Shown: positions 1-6,270 of the stretch, piece after piece
Layout of the letters: the number at the start of each line of letters is the position of its first letter
How positions within the stretch are numbered: the first letter of the stretch is position 1
Assembly (NCBI GenBank): GCA_016222925.1
Contig: JACRQB010000166.1
Coordinates: 1 to 14,293, forward strand
Direction of reading: 5' to 3'
Source of the DNA: Nitrospirota bacterium
Lineage (GTDB): Bacteria; Nitrospirota; Nitrospiria; Nitrospirales; Nitrospiraceae
Length of the DNA: 14,293 nucleotides
Notes under the pieces: generated by a model
The model's database searches: none
Seen by the model: the letters and a program-made list of their open reading frames with translations, nothing else
Told to the model about the DNA's origin: nothing
Position numbers and translations under genes: made by a program

Positions 1-215
1 TTGACTTCATTAAATTGAATGGTCGGACCGCCTTGCGAGGCAACGTGATCGAGCTGGACTAAGATGTAGTTCACAACACCGGGAAGGCTCTCACCCTGTA
101 TACCAAGAGTCGAGACGGAGACAATGTTGGAGCTCCCGGCATACGCGGGTATCGCGGGCATGACCGCCAGCACCAATATGCATACCAGCCGAAACGACAC
201 AGTCAGCTTCGCCAC
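1..215 (-). CDS. Secreted protein of unknown function, partial (3' part beyond window)
   Basis: Too short here to be scored as a complete ORF, but the minus strand is open from a GTG at 215 to the window edge. The N-terminus begins MAKLTVSFRL and is a textbook signal peptide: a short basic start, a hydrophobic core (VCILVLAVMPAIPA) and an AYA-G cleavage site near residue 26. The visible mature part (about 45 residues, including GESLPGVVNYILVQLD) matches no family I can name. The gene overlaps the end of the upstream Rieske oxygenase gene by 13 bases, which suggests one transcript and translational coupling. A GTG at 200 is an alternative start that would give a shorter n-region. The product is probably exported to the periplasm or outer surface; its link to the oxygenase is inferred from position only. 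Confidence 0.7.
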   Translation of the reverse strand, partial: MAKLTVSFRLVCILVLAVMPAIPAYAGSSNIVSVSTLGIQGESLPGVVNYILVQLDHVASQGGPTIQFNEV

Positions 216-1294
216 CTCAACGTCACTCGCTCTTTGAGAGGATGATCAAACGGTCGGCCTGTTTGGACTGATGCCTGATGGGCGGCCTTCAGTTTGTAGT
301 ACCATTTCGCCGGCATGTCGGCATCGCCGAGAAACATCGACGAGGGTTTGTGGCGAAGCCCCACCGCCAGGTGCTTCATCGCCCGCTCATCCTGGCCAAG
401 AAACATCTTCGTCAGCGTGCGAAAAATCACATTGCCGAACGGCAGCCAATGGAGTCCCCGCCAATAGGCTGAAAAATCGATGCGACATTCCATATCGGAC
501 ACCGGCGTGGCCATCAATCGATTGGCCATCCACATCCGTCCACATTGCATCAGCTCGACCCGCTGATTCGGTAACACAAAATCGATGGTGGTCGACAGCG
601 GTCCTCCATAGATTCGCTCCACCCAATGGAACGGCCCACTGTTTTTGGCGGGACGATGTGGAATCATCCGGAAGCCGTTCGGGATCGGTTCAAAGATCTT
701 CGTCTTCTCATGCATACGCGCATCACTGCGCCACCATGAATGGACGTACGGTCCATGCACCGGATCGATGAGACCGATGATGCCGTCGTCCGCGGTACAC
801 GTGTACGTCAGCGAAATATGGAATGACTGCCGAGGTTCCGATGGAAGCGGCATGCGAGGAGCAGGCGGCAGCGGATCGATATTCCCTCGTTCATCGGCGA
901 GATACAGCCAAATCATGCCGTCCGTTTCTTCAGCCGGATAGGTCGTGACGCCGATCTTGTCGGTTTGTAGAGTCCCCTGTTCGGGGAGGGCAGGAATGCA
1001 CCGGCAACGCCCTTTCATGTCAAACTGCCATCCATGGTACGAACATTCCACTCGTTCCCCATCGAACCGGCCGAATGACAGAGGCATGCCGCGGTGCGGG
1101 CAGATATCGCGCATCGCCGCGAGACCACCGGCTCGATCGCGACAGAGCACGATCGGCAACCCCAACATCTGCAGCCCCGTCATCGTGCCCGGACGCAGGG
1201 TATGGCTCGGAACAGCTGGGTACCAAAACCCAAAGAGTGGAGCGCTTCTGGAAGATACGACCTCGGGTGACGGCTGTTCGATCATGAGAGTCAT
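203..1294 (-). CDS. Rieske [2Fe-2S] non-heme iron oxygenase (ring-hydroxylating family, alpha subunit type)
   Basis: The predicted protein has 363 residues. An N-terminal Rieske domain carries C65-P-H67 and C84-x2-H87, the four ligands of a [2Fe-2S] cluster. The catalytic domain has D177-x2-H180-x4-H185, the mononuclear iron motif of aromatic-ring-hydroxylating and demethylating oxygenases. Both sites look intact. Such enzymes take electrons from a reductase and insert oxygen into, or demethylate, an organic substrate. The substrate cannot be read from sequence, and no reductase or ferredoxin gene lies nearby. The start is uncertain: ATG 1294 and ATG 1285 are in frame, neither has a good ribosome site, and the frame stays open to 1465. 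I chose 1294 because family-like sequence begins soon after it. The next gene on the strand overlaps its stop by 13 bases. The gene is divergent from the dsrE-tusA operon. Confidence 0.85.
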   Translation of the reverse strand: MTLMIEQPSPEVVSSRSAPLFGFWYPAVPSHTLRPGTMTGLQMLGLPIVLCRDRAGGLAAMRDICPHRGMPLSFGRFDGERVECSYHGWQFDMKGRCRCIPALPEQGTLQTDKIGVTTYPAEETDGMIWLYLADERGNIDPLPPAPRMPLPSEPRQSFHISLTYTCTADDGIIGLIDPVHGPYVHSWWRSDARMHEKTKIFEPIPNGFRMIPHRPAKNSGPFHWVERIYGGPLSTTIDFVLPNQRVELMQCGRMWMANRLMATPVSDMECRIDFSAYWRGLHWLPFGNVIFRTLTKMFLGQDERAMKHLAVGLRHKPSSMFLGDADMPAKWYYKLKAAHQASVQTGRPFDHPLKERVTLRWRS

Positions 1295-1408
1295 TCGATA
1301 TCGGGAGGACACTCGCGAGACGGGGATAGCGTAATGAATTCCGACTATAACGAGGGGATGGAGAGAGGTCAAGCCATGCGCACACCATACGCGCCGTGAC
1401 CCGGTTCC

Positions 1409-1438
1409 TTGACACCCCGAAGGATCACATACTATTCT
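1409..1438 (+). promoter_or_regulatory. Putative sigma70 promoter for the dsrE-tusA operon
   Basis: A perfect -35 TTGACA lies at 1409-1414. Candidate -10 boxes are TACTAT at 1430 (15-base spacer) and TATTCT at 1433 (18-base spacer), each 4 of 6 to consensus. The position, 40 to 70 bases before the dsrE start in the divergent gap, fits a promoter for that operon. Confidence 0.5.
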
Positions 1439-1476
1439 GTTTAAGCGAAGAATTTGAAAAAGCACGAGGTGAGATC

Positions 1477-1989
1477 ATGATTGCCACACAGATAGAGCCG
1501 ATGACGGCCTTGGCACAACTGCAGGAATCCAAGCCTGATCGAGTGACGATCGTGTTGCTGAGCGGTGATCTCGATAAGGCCATGGCGGCGTTTATTATCG
1601 CCACGGGCGCCGCTGCGATGGGCATGCGTGTGACTATGTTTTTTACGTTTTGGGGACTGAATACGATTCGACGAAGGGGCGCCAGGAGTTCAGCCAAAGA
1701 TTGGCTTCGACGGATGTTCGGACTGCTCAACAGAGGTGGGGCCGATACGCTTCCGTTATCCCGATTCCACTTCGGTATGCAGACGGTGATGAAGCAAAAC
1801 CGGATGCCCGGTGTGCCTGAGCTGATGCAAACGGCCCTCGAACTGGACGTGCGGTTCATCGCCTGCACGACGACGATGGGCCTCATGGGTATTACCAAGG
1901 ACACCTTGATCGACGGCATCGATCAGTTCGCCGGCGTGACCACATATCTGGCGGAAGCCAAACAGGGCAGTGTCAATCTGTTCATTTGA
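1477..1989 (+). CDS. DsrE/DsrF-like family protein (DsrE2-type sulfur carrier candidate)
   Basis: The protein has 170 residues. Starting at ATG 1477 is supported by GAGGTGAG at 1466-1473; the frame is open further upstream without a ribosome site. A first strand-helix unit (TIVLLSGDLDKAMAAFIIATGAAAMG) is followed by a hydrophobic FFTFWGLN segment. A second unit carries Cys130 in FIACTTTMGLMG, where DsrE2-like proteins keep the cysteine that can hold persulfide. The middle has a basic insert (RRRGARSSAKDWLRR). DsrE-family proteins pass sulfane sulfur between partners, and tusA lies 27 bases downstream, so a sulfur-relay pair is the natural reading. No hdr, dsrAB, sox or rhodanese gene is in the window, so the pathway it feeds is unknown. 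It shares layout and C-terminal ending (LFI) with the DsrE protein at 4831-5256. Confidence 0.85.
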   Translation: MIATQIEPMTALAQLQESKPDRVTIVLLSGDLDKAMAAFIIATGAAAMGMRVTMFFTFWGLNTIRRRGARSSAKDWLRRMFGLLNRGGADTLPLSRFHFGMQTVMKQNRMPGVPELMQTALELDVRFIACTTTMGLMGITKDTLIDGIDQFAGVTTYLAEAKQGSVNLFI

Positions 1990-2016
1990 ATCGTCCACTG
2001 AAGCGAGGGTGTTTTC

Positions 2017-2262
2017 ATGATGCAGGCCGATGTCAAACTCGACACCTTGGGATACTTTTGCCCTATGCCGATTATTCTCACCTCCAAGAAAATCAAAGAA
2101 TTGGCCTTGGGACAAGTGCTGGAAGTCGTCTCCGATGATGAGGGCATCAAAAAAGACATGCCGGCTTGGTGTGAAAACACCGGGCATCAAATGATGGGTC
2201 TGGAAGAGGAACAGGCCAAATCTGGCCGTATCTATAAGGCGTTCGTGAAGAAGACGAAATAG
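2017..2262 (+). CDS. tusA: TusA-family sulfur carrier protein
   Basis: This 81-residue protein has the usual size of TusA/YedF/SirA proteins. The diagnostic CPMP motif at Cys15-Pro18 sits in LGYFCPMPIILTSKKIKEL; the cysteine accepts sulfur as persulfide. The second half (GQVLEVVSDDEGIKKDMPAWCENTGHQ) follows the family pattern of strand, acidic turn and helix. GAGGG at 2005-2009 is well placed for ATG 2017; ATG 2020 would remove one residue. It is the second gene of the dsrE-tusA operon and ends just before a terminator. In E. coli TusA serves tRNA 2-thiouridine synthesis, whereas in sulfur oxidisers TusA with DsrE2 feeds sulfane sulfur to oxidation enzymes. The DsrE neighbour favours the latter kind of role, but this is inference. 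Confidence 0.9.
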   Translation: MMQADVKLDTLGYFCPMPIILTSKKIKELALGQVLEVVSDDEGIKKDMPAWCENTGHQMMGLEEEQAKSGRIYKAFVKKTK

Positions 2263-2295
2263 CCAACTCCCGTCAGAGAACGATGGTTAAGCCAG

Positions 2296-2331
2296 AAGCC
2301 GGATGATCGGTCATCGATCCTCCGGCTTTTT
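2296..2331 (+). terminator. Rho-independent terminator after tusA
   Basis: Stem AAGCCGGA (2296-2303) pairs perfectly with TCCGGCTT (2321-2328). An inner GATCG/CGATC stem closes a 5-base loop, and the structure ends in a run of five T at 2327-2331. It separates the dsrE-tusA operon from the next gene. Confidence 0.85.
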
Positions 2332-2354
2332 CGTTGACATGTGCTGGACCCTCT

Positions 2355-3821
2355 ATGGATCGACTCGTCGAGTGCGTGCCCAACTTCAGTGAAGGTCGGG
2401 ATCAAGGAACGGTTCACGCCTTGATCGACGCCGTAACTTCGACAGCCGACGTGACACTACTCGACCACTCGATGGATGCGGACCACCACCGGTCGGTACT
2501 AACGTTCTGTGGCCCCCCGGACACCATTGTTGAAGCCGCTTTTCGAGCCGTACGGCTCGCGACTGAACTCATCGACCTGCGGACACACATCGGCGTACAC
2601 CCCCGCATAGGAGCGACGGATGTGGTGCCGTTTATTCCAATCAGTGGGACGACAATGCAAGACTGCATCCTGCTTGCGAAACGTCTAGGAGAACGAGTGG
2701 GGCGTGAGCTGGAAATCCCCGTTTTCTTGTACGAACGTGCCGCAGGTCATGCCGACCGCGCCCCATTGGAATCAGTCAGGCGTGGAGGGCTCGAAGGCCT
2801 GGCGTTCCGGATGGAGTCAGACCCAAATTGGATTCCCGACTTCGGTCCCCCTCGACTGCATGAACGCGCGGGAGCAATCACCATCGGCGCCCGGCCTCCG
2901 CTGATCGCCTACAACGTGAACCTCTGCTCGAAGGACGTTGAGCAAGCCCGGTCCATCGCCCGAGCCGTCCGTCACTCAAGCGGCGGGTTGCCCTCTATCA
3001 AAGCGATTGGTGTAGAGTTATCCAGTCGCGGTATGGTGCAGGTCGCCATGAATGTGACCGATTACCTCGTGACACCCATTCTGACCGTGTTTCAGCGCGT
3101 CAAGGCTGAAGCCGCGACACGTCATATAGATGTGGCGGGGAGTGAATTGATCGGCCTTGCTCCTCAAGCGGCATTGGACGAGGCAGCCGCTGCCTCGTTG
3201 CAGCTCGATCGATTCGATTCCAGCCAGGTCCTCGAAACAAGAATCGCCGAGGCAATACGCAGCAAGCACGAACCGGCGCACGCCCTCTCACATTTCCTGG
3301 CCACCGTTGCTGACGCCAAACCGGCGCCGGCCGGTGGCAGCGTCACGGCATTCGTGGGTGCCCTGGCGGCTTCCTTGGGGGTGATGGGAGCACGCTTCGC
3401 TGGACAATCGAACAGAGAACAGCGCTTACTCGAATTGAGCCGGCAGCTCCATCAACTCGTTCAAATAGATGCAGAGACCTACAATAGACTAATGGATGCT
3501 TACAAGATCTCAAAACACCATCCTGATCGCTATCAGGCGATTTTGATTGCGCTCCAACGGGCTACGGAAGTACCGTTAGAAATCACGGAGCTGTCCTGCG
3601 AGGTTGCTCGGTTGCTCCATGCGTTACGCGAGGGAGCGAAGCCGACCATCCACTCAGATCTTACAGTAGGACTGACTCTCGCCATTGCAGCGGCCAAAGC
3701 AGGTCTTGTTACGGTTCACACAAATACAAATGAGCAAAGAAATCATCATCTTACAGATTCCATACGACTCAGAATTGTAAAGGCCACAGAAAGCCTTGAG
3801 GAACTCATGGTGTTGTGCTAG
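2355..3821 (+). CDS. ftcD: Fused glutamate formimidoyltransferase / formiminotetrahydrofolate cyclodeaminase
   Basis: This 488-residue bifunctional enzyme transfers the formimino group of formiminoglutamate to tetrahydrofolate, then releases ammonia to give 5,10-methenyl-THF, linking histidine breakdown to one-carbon folate pools. Residues 1 to about 295 are the transferase: CVPNFSEG at the start and HIGVHPRIGATDVVPF, with His82 at the position of the catalytic histidine of the mammalian enzyme. Residues about 303-488 are the cyclodeaminase: a PAPAGGSV glycine turn near 323-330, an ALAASLGVMGAR helix and a DAETYNRLMDAYK helix. Both active regions look intact. ATG 2355 is used because conserved sequence starts right there; an in-frame TTG lies at 2334. 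No Shine-Dalgarno is obvious. No hut genes flank it, so it may serve folate interconversion rather than a histidine operon. Confidence 0.92.
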   Translation: MDRLVECVPNFSEGRDQGTVHALIDAVTSTADVTLLDHSMDADHHRSVLTFCGPPDTIVEAAFRAVRLATELIDLRTHIGVHPRIGATDVVPFIPISGTTMQDCILLAKRLGERVGRELEIPVFLYERAAGHADRAPLESVRRGGLEGLAFRMESDPNWIPDFGPPRLHERAGAITIGARPPLIAYNVNLCSKDVEQARSIARAVRHSSGGLPSIKAIGVELSSRGMVQVAMNVTDYLVTPILTVFQRVKAEAATRHIDVAGSELIGLAPQAALDEAAAASLQLDRFDSSQVLETRIAEAIRSKHEPAHALSHFLATVADAKPAPAGGSVTAFVGALAASLGVMGARFAGQSNREQRLLELSRQLHQLVQIDAETYNRLMDAYKISKHHPDRYQAILIALQRATEVPLEITELSCEVARLLHALREGAKPTIHSDLTVGLTLAIAAAKAGLVTVHTNTNEQRNHHLTDSIRLRIVKATESLEELMVLC

Positions 3822-3855
3822 ACTCCGGCGCCGAATGATTGAAAACCGTAAGCAG

Positions 3856-3872
3856 CAGGCCAACTTGGCCTG
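3856..3872. promoter_or_regulatory. Perfect inverted repeat upstream of rpsU
   Basis: CAGGCCAACTTGGCCTG is a perfect 8+1+8 palindrome, 21 bases before the bS21 start and 34 bases after the ftcD stop. There is no T run, so it is not a classical terminator. As RNA, a one-base loop is too tight, so it would form a shorter stem. It could be an operator or a leader structure controlling rpsU. Confidence 0.4.
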
Positions 3873-3893
3873 AGAAAGTCGAAAATCACGGGG

Positions 3894-4088
3894 ATGGAAA
3901 TCAAGGTCTTCAACAACAACGTTGAAAAAGCACTGAAGGTTGCCAAGAAGAAGCTCGCGGGAGAAGGTCTGTTCCGTGAGCTGAAGCGTCGCCGTTTCTA
4001 CGAAAAGCCCAGCGTGCGAAAGAAGGCAAAGCAACGCGAAGCTCAACGGCGCCGTCAGAAGTGGTTGTCAAAGCGGAAGCCTGAGTAG
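3894..4088 (+). CDS. rpsU: Small ribosomal subunit protein bS21
   Basis: The 64-residue, very basic protein is a clear S21: it opens with MEIKVFNNNVEKALKVAKKKL, continues with RELKRRRFYEKPSVRKKAK and ends in an arginine/lysine-rich tail (QRRRQKWLSKRK). It is a 30S subunit protein that lies near the 3' end of 16S rRNA and helps initiation. The usual length is 60-70 residues, so it is complete. The region before ATG 3894 (AAATCACGGGG) has no properly spaced Shine-Dalgarno, which is notable because S21 itself acts on mRNA-16S pairing. It follows ftcD by 72 bases with a palindrome between. It is not in the familiar rpsU-dnaG-rpoD arrangement. Confidence 0.95.
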   Translation: MEIKVFNNNVEKALKVAKKKLAGEGLFRELKRRRFYEKPSVRKKAKQREAQRRRQKWLSKRKPE

Positions 4089-4142
4089 ACACGGTCTTCC
4101 GTTCGTCTCACCAGCCTCCTCCCCGTTCATGACCATTTCCCC

Positions 4143-4802
4143 ATGCGTCAGGAGCACATCCATGATGCTATTCGCATTGTCAGGCGCGAGATTCGCCGCT
4201 GGCAAGAGCCGGTCGTCGGGGTCGTAGCCAAGGAATCGAACCGCGATCCCTTTCCCATCCTCATGTCCACCCTCCTCAGTTTGCGAACCAAAGATAAAAC
4301 GACAAGAGAAGCCGGCGACCGACTCTTCGCCATGGCTCGCACACCGGCAACCATGTTAGAGCTGCCGCTGAAGAAGGTCGAACAGGCAATTTACCCGGTC
4401 GGGTTCTATCGAACAAAAGCCAAATCGATTCACCAAATCTGCCGCCGCCTGATCGATGAGTATGGCGGGAATGTCCCGGACTCCATCGATGAGCTGCTCA
4501 CCTTACCAGGAGTCGGTCGGAAAACGGCGAATCTGGTGGTGACGCTTGGATTTGGCAAGCCGGGAATCTGTGTAGATATTCATGTCCACCGAATCAGCAA
4601 TCGATGGGGGTATATCGACACGAAAACGCCGGAAGCATCGGAAGATGCCCTCCGGCGCAAGCTCCCGAAACAATACTGGATCATTTACAACGATCTCCTC
4701 GTCCCCTATGGACAGAACCTATGCCTGCCGGTTTCACCATGGTGCAGCACGTGCAAGTTAGCGGACATGTGCGATCGCGTGGGGGTCACGAAATCACGTT
4801 AG
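4143..4802 (+). CDS. nth: Endonuclease III, [4Fe-4S] DNA glycosylase/AP lyase
   Basis: This 219-residue base-excision-repair enzyme removes oxidised pyrimidines and cleaves the abasic site. The helix-hairpin-helix LPGVGRKTANLVV places the catalytic lysine at K127, and VDIHVHRI gives the catalytic aspartate D145. Both are offset by seven from E. coli K120 and D138. The cluster ligands C194, C201, C204 and C210 follow the C-x6-C-x2-C-x5-C pattern exactly. All key residues are present. The early region reads LLSLRTKDKTT instead of the enterobacterial LLSAQATD, a variant seen in a divergent branch of the family. There is no clear ribosome site before ATG 4143. The gene ends 28 bases before a convergent dsrE-like gene, with no hairpin in the gap. 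Confidence 0.93.
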   Translation: MRQEHIHDAIRIVRREIRRWQEPVVGVVAKESNRDPFPILMSTLLSLRTKDKTTREAGDRLFAMARTPATMLELPLKKVEQAIYPVGFYRTKAKSIHQICRRLIDEYGGNVPDSIDELLTLPGVGRKTANLVVTLGFGKPGICVDIHVHRISNRWGYIDTKTPEASEDALRRKLPKQYWIIYNDLLVPYGQNLCLPVSPWCSTCKLADMCDRVGVTKSR

Positions 4803-4830
4803 CGGAAACCAGTGAGGGGTGAAGTAGGGG

Positions 4831-5256
4831 CTATATGAAAAGCTTCGTTTCGGCCTCAGCGGTCAGGGAAAGGATGGCCGGCAGACCCATCACCTCGTCA
4901 ACATTCTTTTCGACCACGCTGGCATCCACGCCCATGTATTCCAGGCCCGCACTGCAAGCGATCAGCCGAAGCGTTCCAACATGCTTGGCATCTTGGAACA
5001 TCTCCGAGATCTTCGGTACCTTTTTCTCTTTAAGCAGCCGGGCGACTTCCTCAGCCGACTCGGCATATTCCGGTGGGAAATCGATCTGATCGATCTTCCC
5101 TTCGGCGAGTTTTTTGATCGTCCAAAATAGCAAGACGATGATCACGTCTTTGCCCATCGCCGCAGCCGTCATACCCAGCGTCGCGACCTGATGCAGCTTA
5201 TCGTACGTGGCATTGTGGGCGAAGATGACGAACTTCGGCTTCGTCGACATAGTCAT
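4831..5256 (-). CDS. DsrE-family protein (second copy in window)
   Basis: The protein has 141 residues. It opens with KPKFVIFAHNATYDKLHQVATLGMTAAAMGKDVIIVLLFW, the strand-helix-strand start of the DsrE/DsrF fold. Cys101 in LRLIACSAGLEYMG occupies the place of the sulfur-binding cysteine. The layout (small-residue helix, FW motif, cysteine strand, C-terminal LFI) matches the DsrE protein at 1477-1989, without that protein's basic insert, so the two are distant paralogues. The start ATG overlaps the stop of the upstream secreted-protein gene as ATGA, a sign of translational coupling; an ATG two codons later is also possible. A role in persulfide handling is likely from family membership; the partner is unknown. 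Confidence 0.85.
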   Translation of the reverse strand: MTMSTKPKFVIFAHNATYDKLHQVATLGMTAAAMGKDVIIVLLFWTIKKLAEGKIDQIDFPPEYAESAEEVARLLKEKKVPKISEMFQDAKHVGTLRLIACSAGLEYMGVDASVVEKNVDEVMGLPAILSLTAEAETKLFI

Positions 5257-5615
5257 TTCTTTTGCGCTCTAGTTTTCACGCCATTCACGTAGTCGGTAAT
5301 CGCAGCATCGACTTCATCCGACATCATGGGACGATCATGCGTTTCGCTTTCGTCGACGACATACCGGTCATGATCTTTTTCTTGCTTGAGAATGACGGTA
5401 TTTTCAGGAGTGACGTCGACCAGCATGAACCATTCTTTCGTCCCCTGTGAAATCACGACCTGCTTGCCTGCGCCCTTTCTGGCAACCTCAATTCGTAACT
5501 CCTGGGCCGTATCGGTATAGCCTTGGGTCATAGAGGCAAGAGAAAGGTACCAGGCCGCCGACACCGCAACCAAAAGGAGCCGTACGACCTTCCACTTCGG
5601 CTGGTACCGACTCAT
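5253..5615 (-). CDS. Secreted or membrane-anchored small protein of unknown function
   Basis: The protein has 120 residues. A basic start (MSRYQPKWKVVR) is followed by one hydrophobic segment at about residues 12-30 (LLLVAVSAAWYLSLASM). A hydrophilic domain follows, with alternating strand-like stretches (ELRIEVARKGAGKQVVISQGTKEWFMLVDVTPENTVILKQE) and a charged tail. The segment may be a cleaved signal peptide or an uncleaved anchor; either way the rest faces the periplasm. GGAG at 5623-5626 supports ATG 5615. It lies directly upstream of, and overlaps by four bases, the DsrE gene at 4831-5256, so the two are made together. I do not recognise the family. Confidence 0.75.
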   Translation of the reverse strand: MSRYQPKWKVVRLLLVAVSAAWYLSLASMTQGYTDTAQELRIEVARKGAGKQVVISQGTKEWFMLVDVTPENTVILKQEKDHDRYVVDESETHDRPMMSDEVDAAITDYVNGVKTRAQKK

Positions 5616-5682
5616 ACTGAGGCTCCATGCCTGGTGATTATAACGATCAGGTTCGACTGCGTAAACATGAGACTAGGACCCG

Positions 5683-5702
5683 CTTCGCCTTGAGGGGCGA
5701 AG
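5683..5702. promoter_or_regulatory. Short hairpin in the divergent gap before the PGPGW-like gene
   Basis: CTTCGCC (5683-5689) pairs with GGCGAAG (5696-5702) around a 6-base loop. It lies within 25-45 bases of the downstream start and contains the only purine-rich stretch (GAGGGG) that could serve ATG 5709, so folding could hide it. Its function is not shown. Confidence 0.3.
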
Positions 5703-5726
5703 AAGCCCATGCTAGGATGCCGACCA

Positions 5727-6158
5727 ATGGATGGACTCCTTTCAACAGTTCAACAATATATCTCGACGGAAACCCTCGTGACTCTGACGGCCCTGTCGAT
5801 TGTCTTCTTTGTTGGGTCATTGATCGCCATCCCGTTCATCCTTGTCCGACTCCCGACAGACTTTTTCGACATCCGTGTGCCGCGCCCCTGGATGGAGAAT
5901 CATCACCCAGTACTACGGTTACTTGGCCACCTGGCCAAGAACGTGGTCGGGGCCATCTTTCTGTTTGCAGGCTTCTTGATGCTGTTCCTGCCGGGCCAGG
6001 GCATTCTCACGATGTTGATCGGGGTGACGATGCTGGACTTTCCTGGCAAGCGCCGGTTGGAAGCAAAAATGATCGGACAGCCTGCTGTCCTCAACACCAT
6101 CAACAACATGCGTCAGAAGTTCGGAAAACCGCCGCTCTCGATCGCACCGGACCTTTAA
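5727..6158 (+). CDS. Small integral membrane protein, PGPGW-like
   Basis: The protein has 143 residues from ATG 5727 (AGGA at 5714-5717), or 149 from ATG 5709 (GAGGGG at 5692-5697); neither start is decisive. There is a hydrophobic segment at about residues 18-43 and then a long hydrophobic pair (VVGAIFLFAGFLMLFLPGQGILTMLIGVTML) broken by LPGQG. The latter resembles the lPGPGw turn of the PGPGW family of putative transmembrane proteins, with a glutamine in place of the second proline. A basic, soluble tail follows (FPGKRRLEAKM to the end). The protein therefore sits in the inner membrane with two to three helices. It is transcribed toward polA, 112 bases away. The biochemical role of this family is unknown. 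Confidence 0.75.
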   Translation: MDGLLSTVQQYISTETLVTLTALSIVFFVGSLIAIPFILVRLPTDFFDIRVPRPWMENHHPVLRLLGHLAKNVVGAIFLFAGFLMLFLPGQGILTMLIGVTMLDFPGKRRLEAKMIGQPAVLNTINNMRQKFGKPPLSIAPDL

Positions 6159-6161
6159 GCC

Positions 6162-6236
6162 AGGACTGAGATGAAAGGACTGGGGACGACGATCTCTCAT
6201 GGACTGATGCCCCTACTCGGTCCTTAGTCCTCAGCC
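6162..6236. repeat. Imperfect short repeats in the gap before polA
   Basis: The 112-base gap holds AGGACTGAG (6162), AGGACTGGG (6176) and ATGGACTGATG, and near the end TCCTTAGTCCTCAG, which is nearly the reverse complement of the first. The region can fold into a weak long hairpin. It may be leader structure or decayed heptamer-type repeat; no gene fits. Confidence 0.3.
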
Positions 6237-6270
6237 CACGACAAGACGATTTCGATAACCGGCAACACCC

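Noticed and set aside
271..1334. Several plus-strand frames opposite the Rieske gene
   Set aside because: They oppose a gene with intact metal motifs and show no family signature or ribosome sites.
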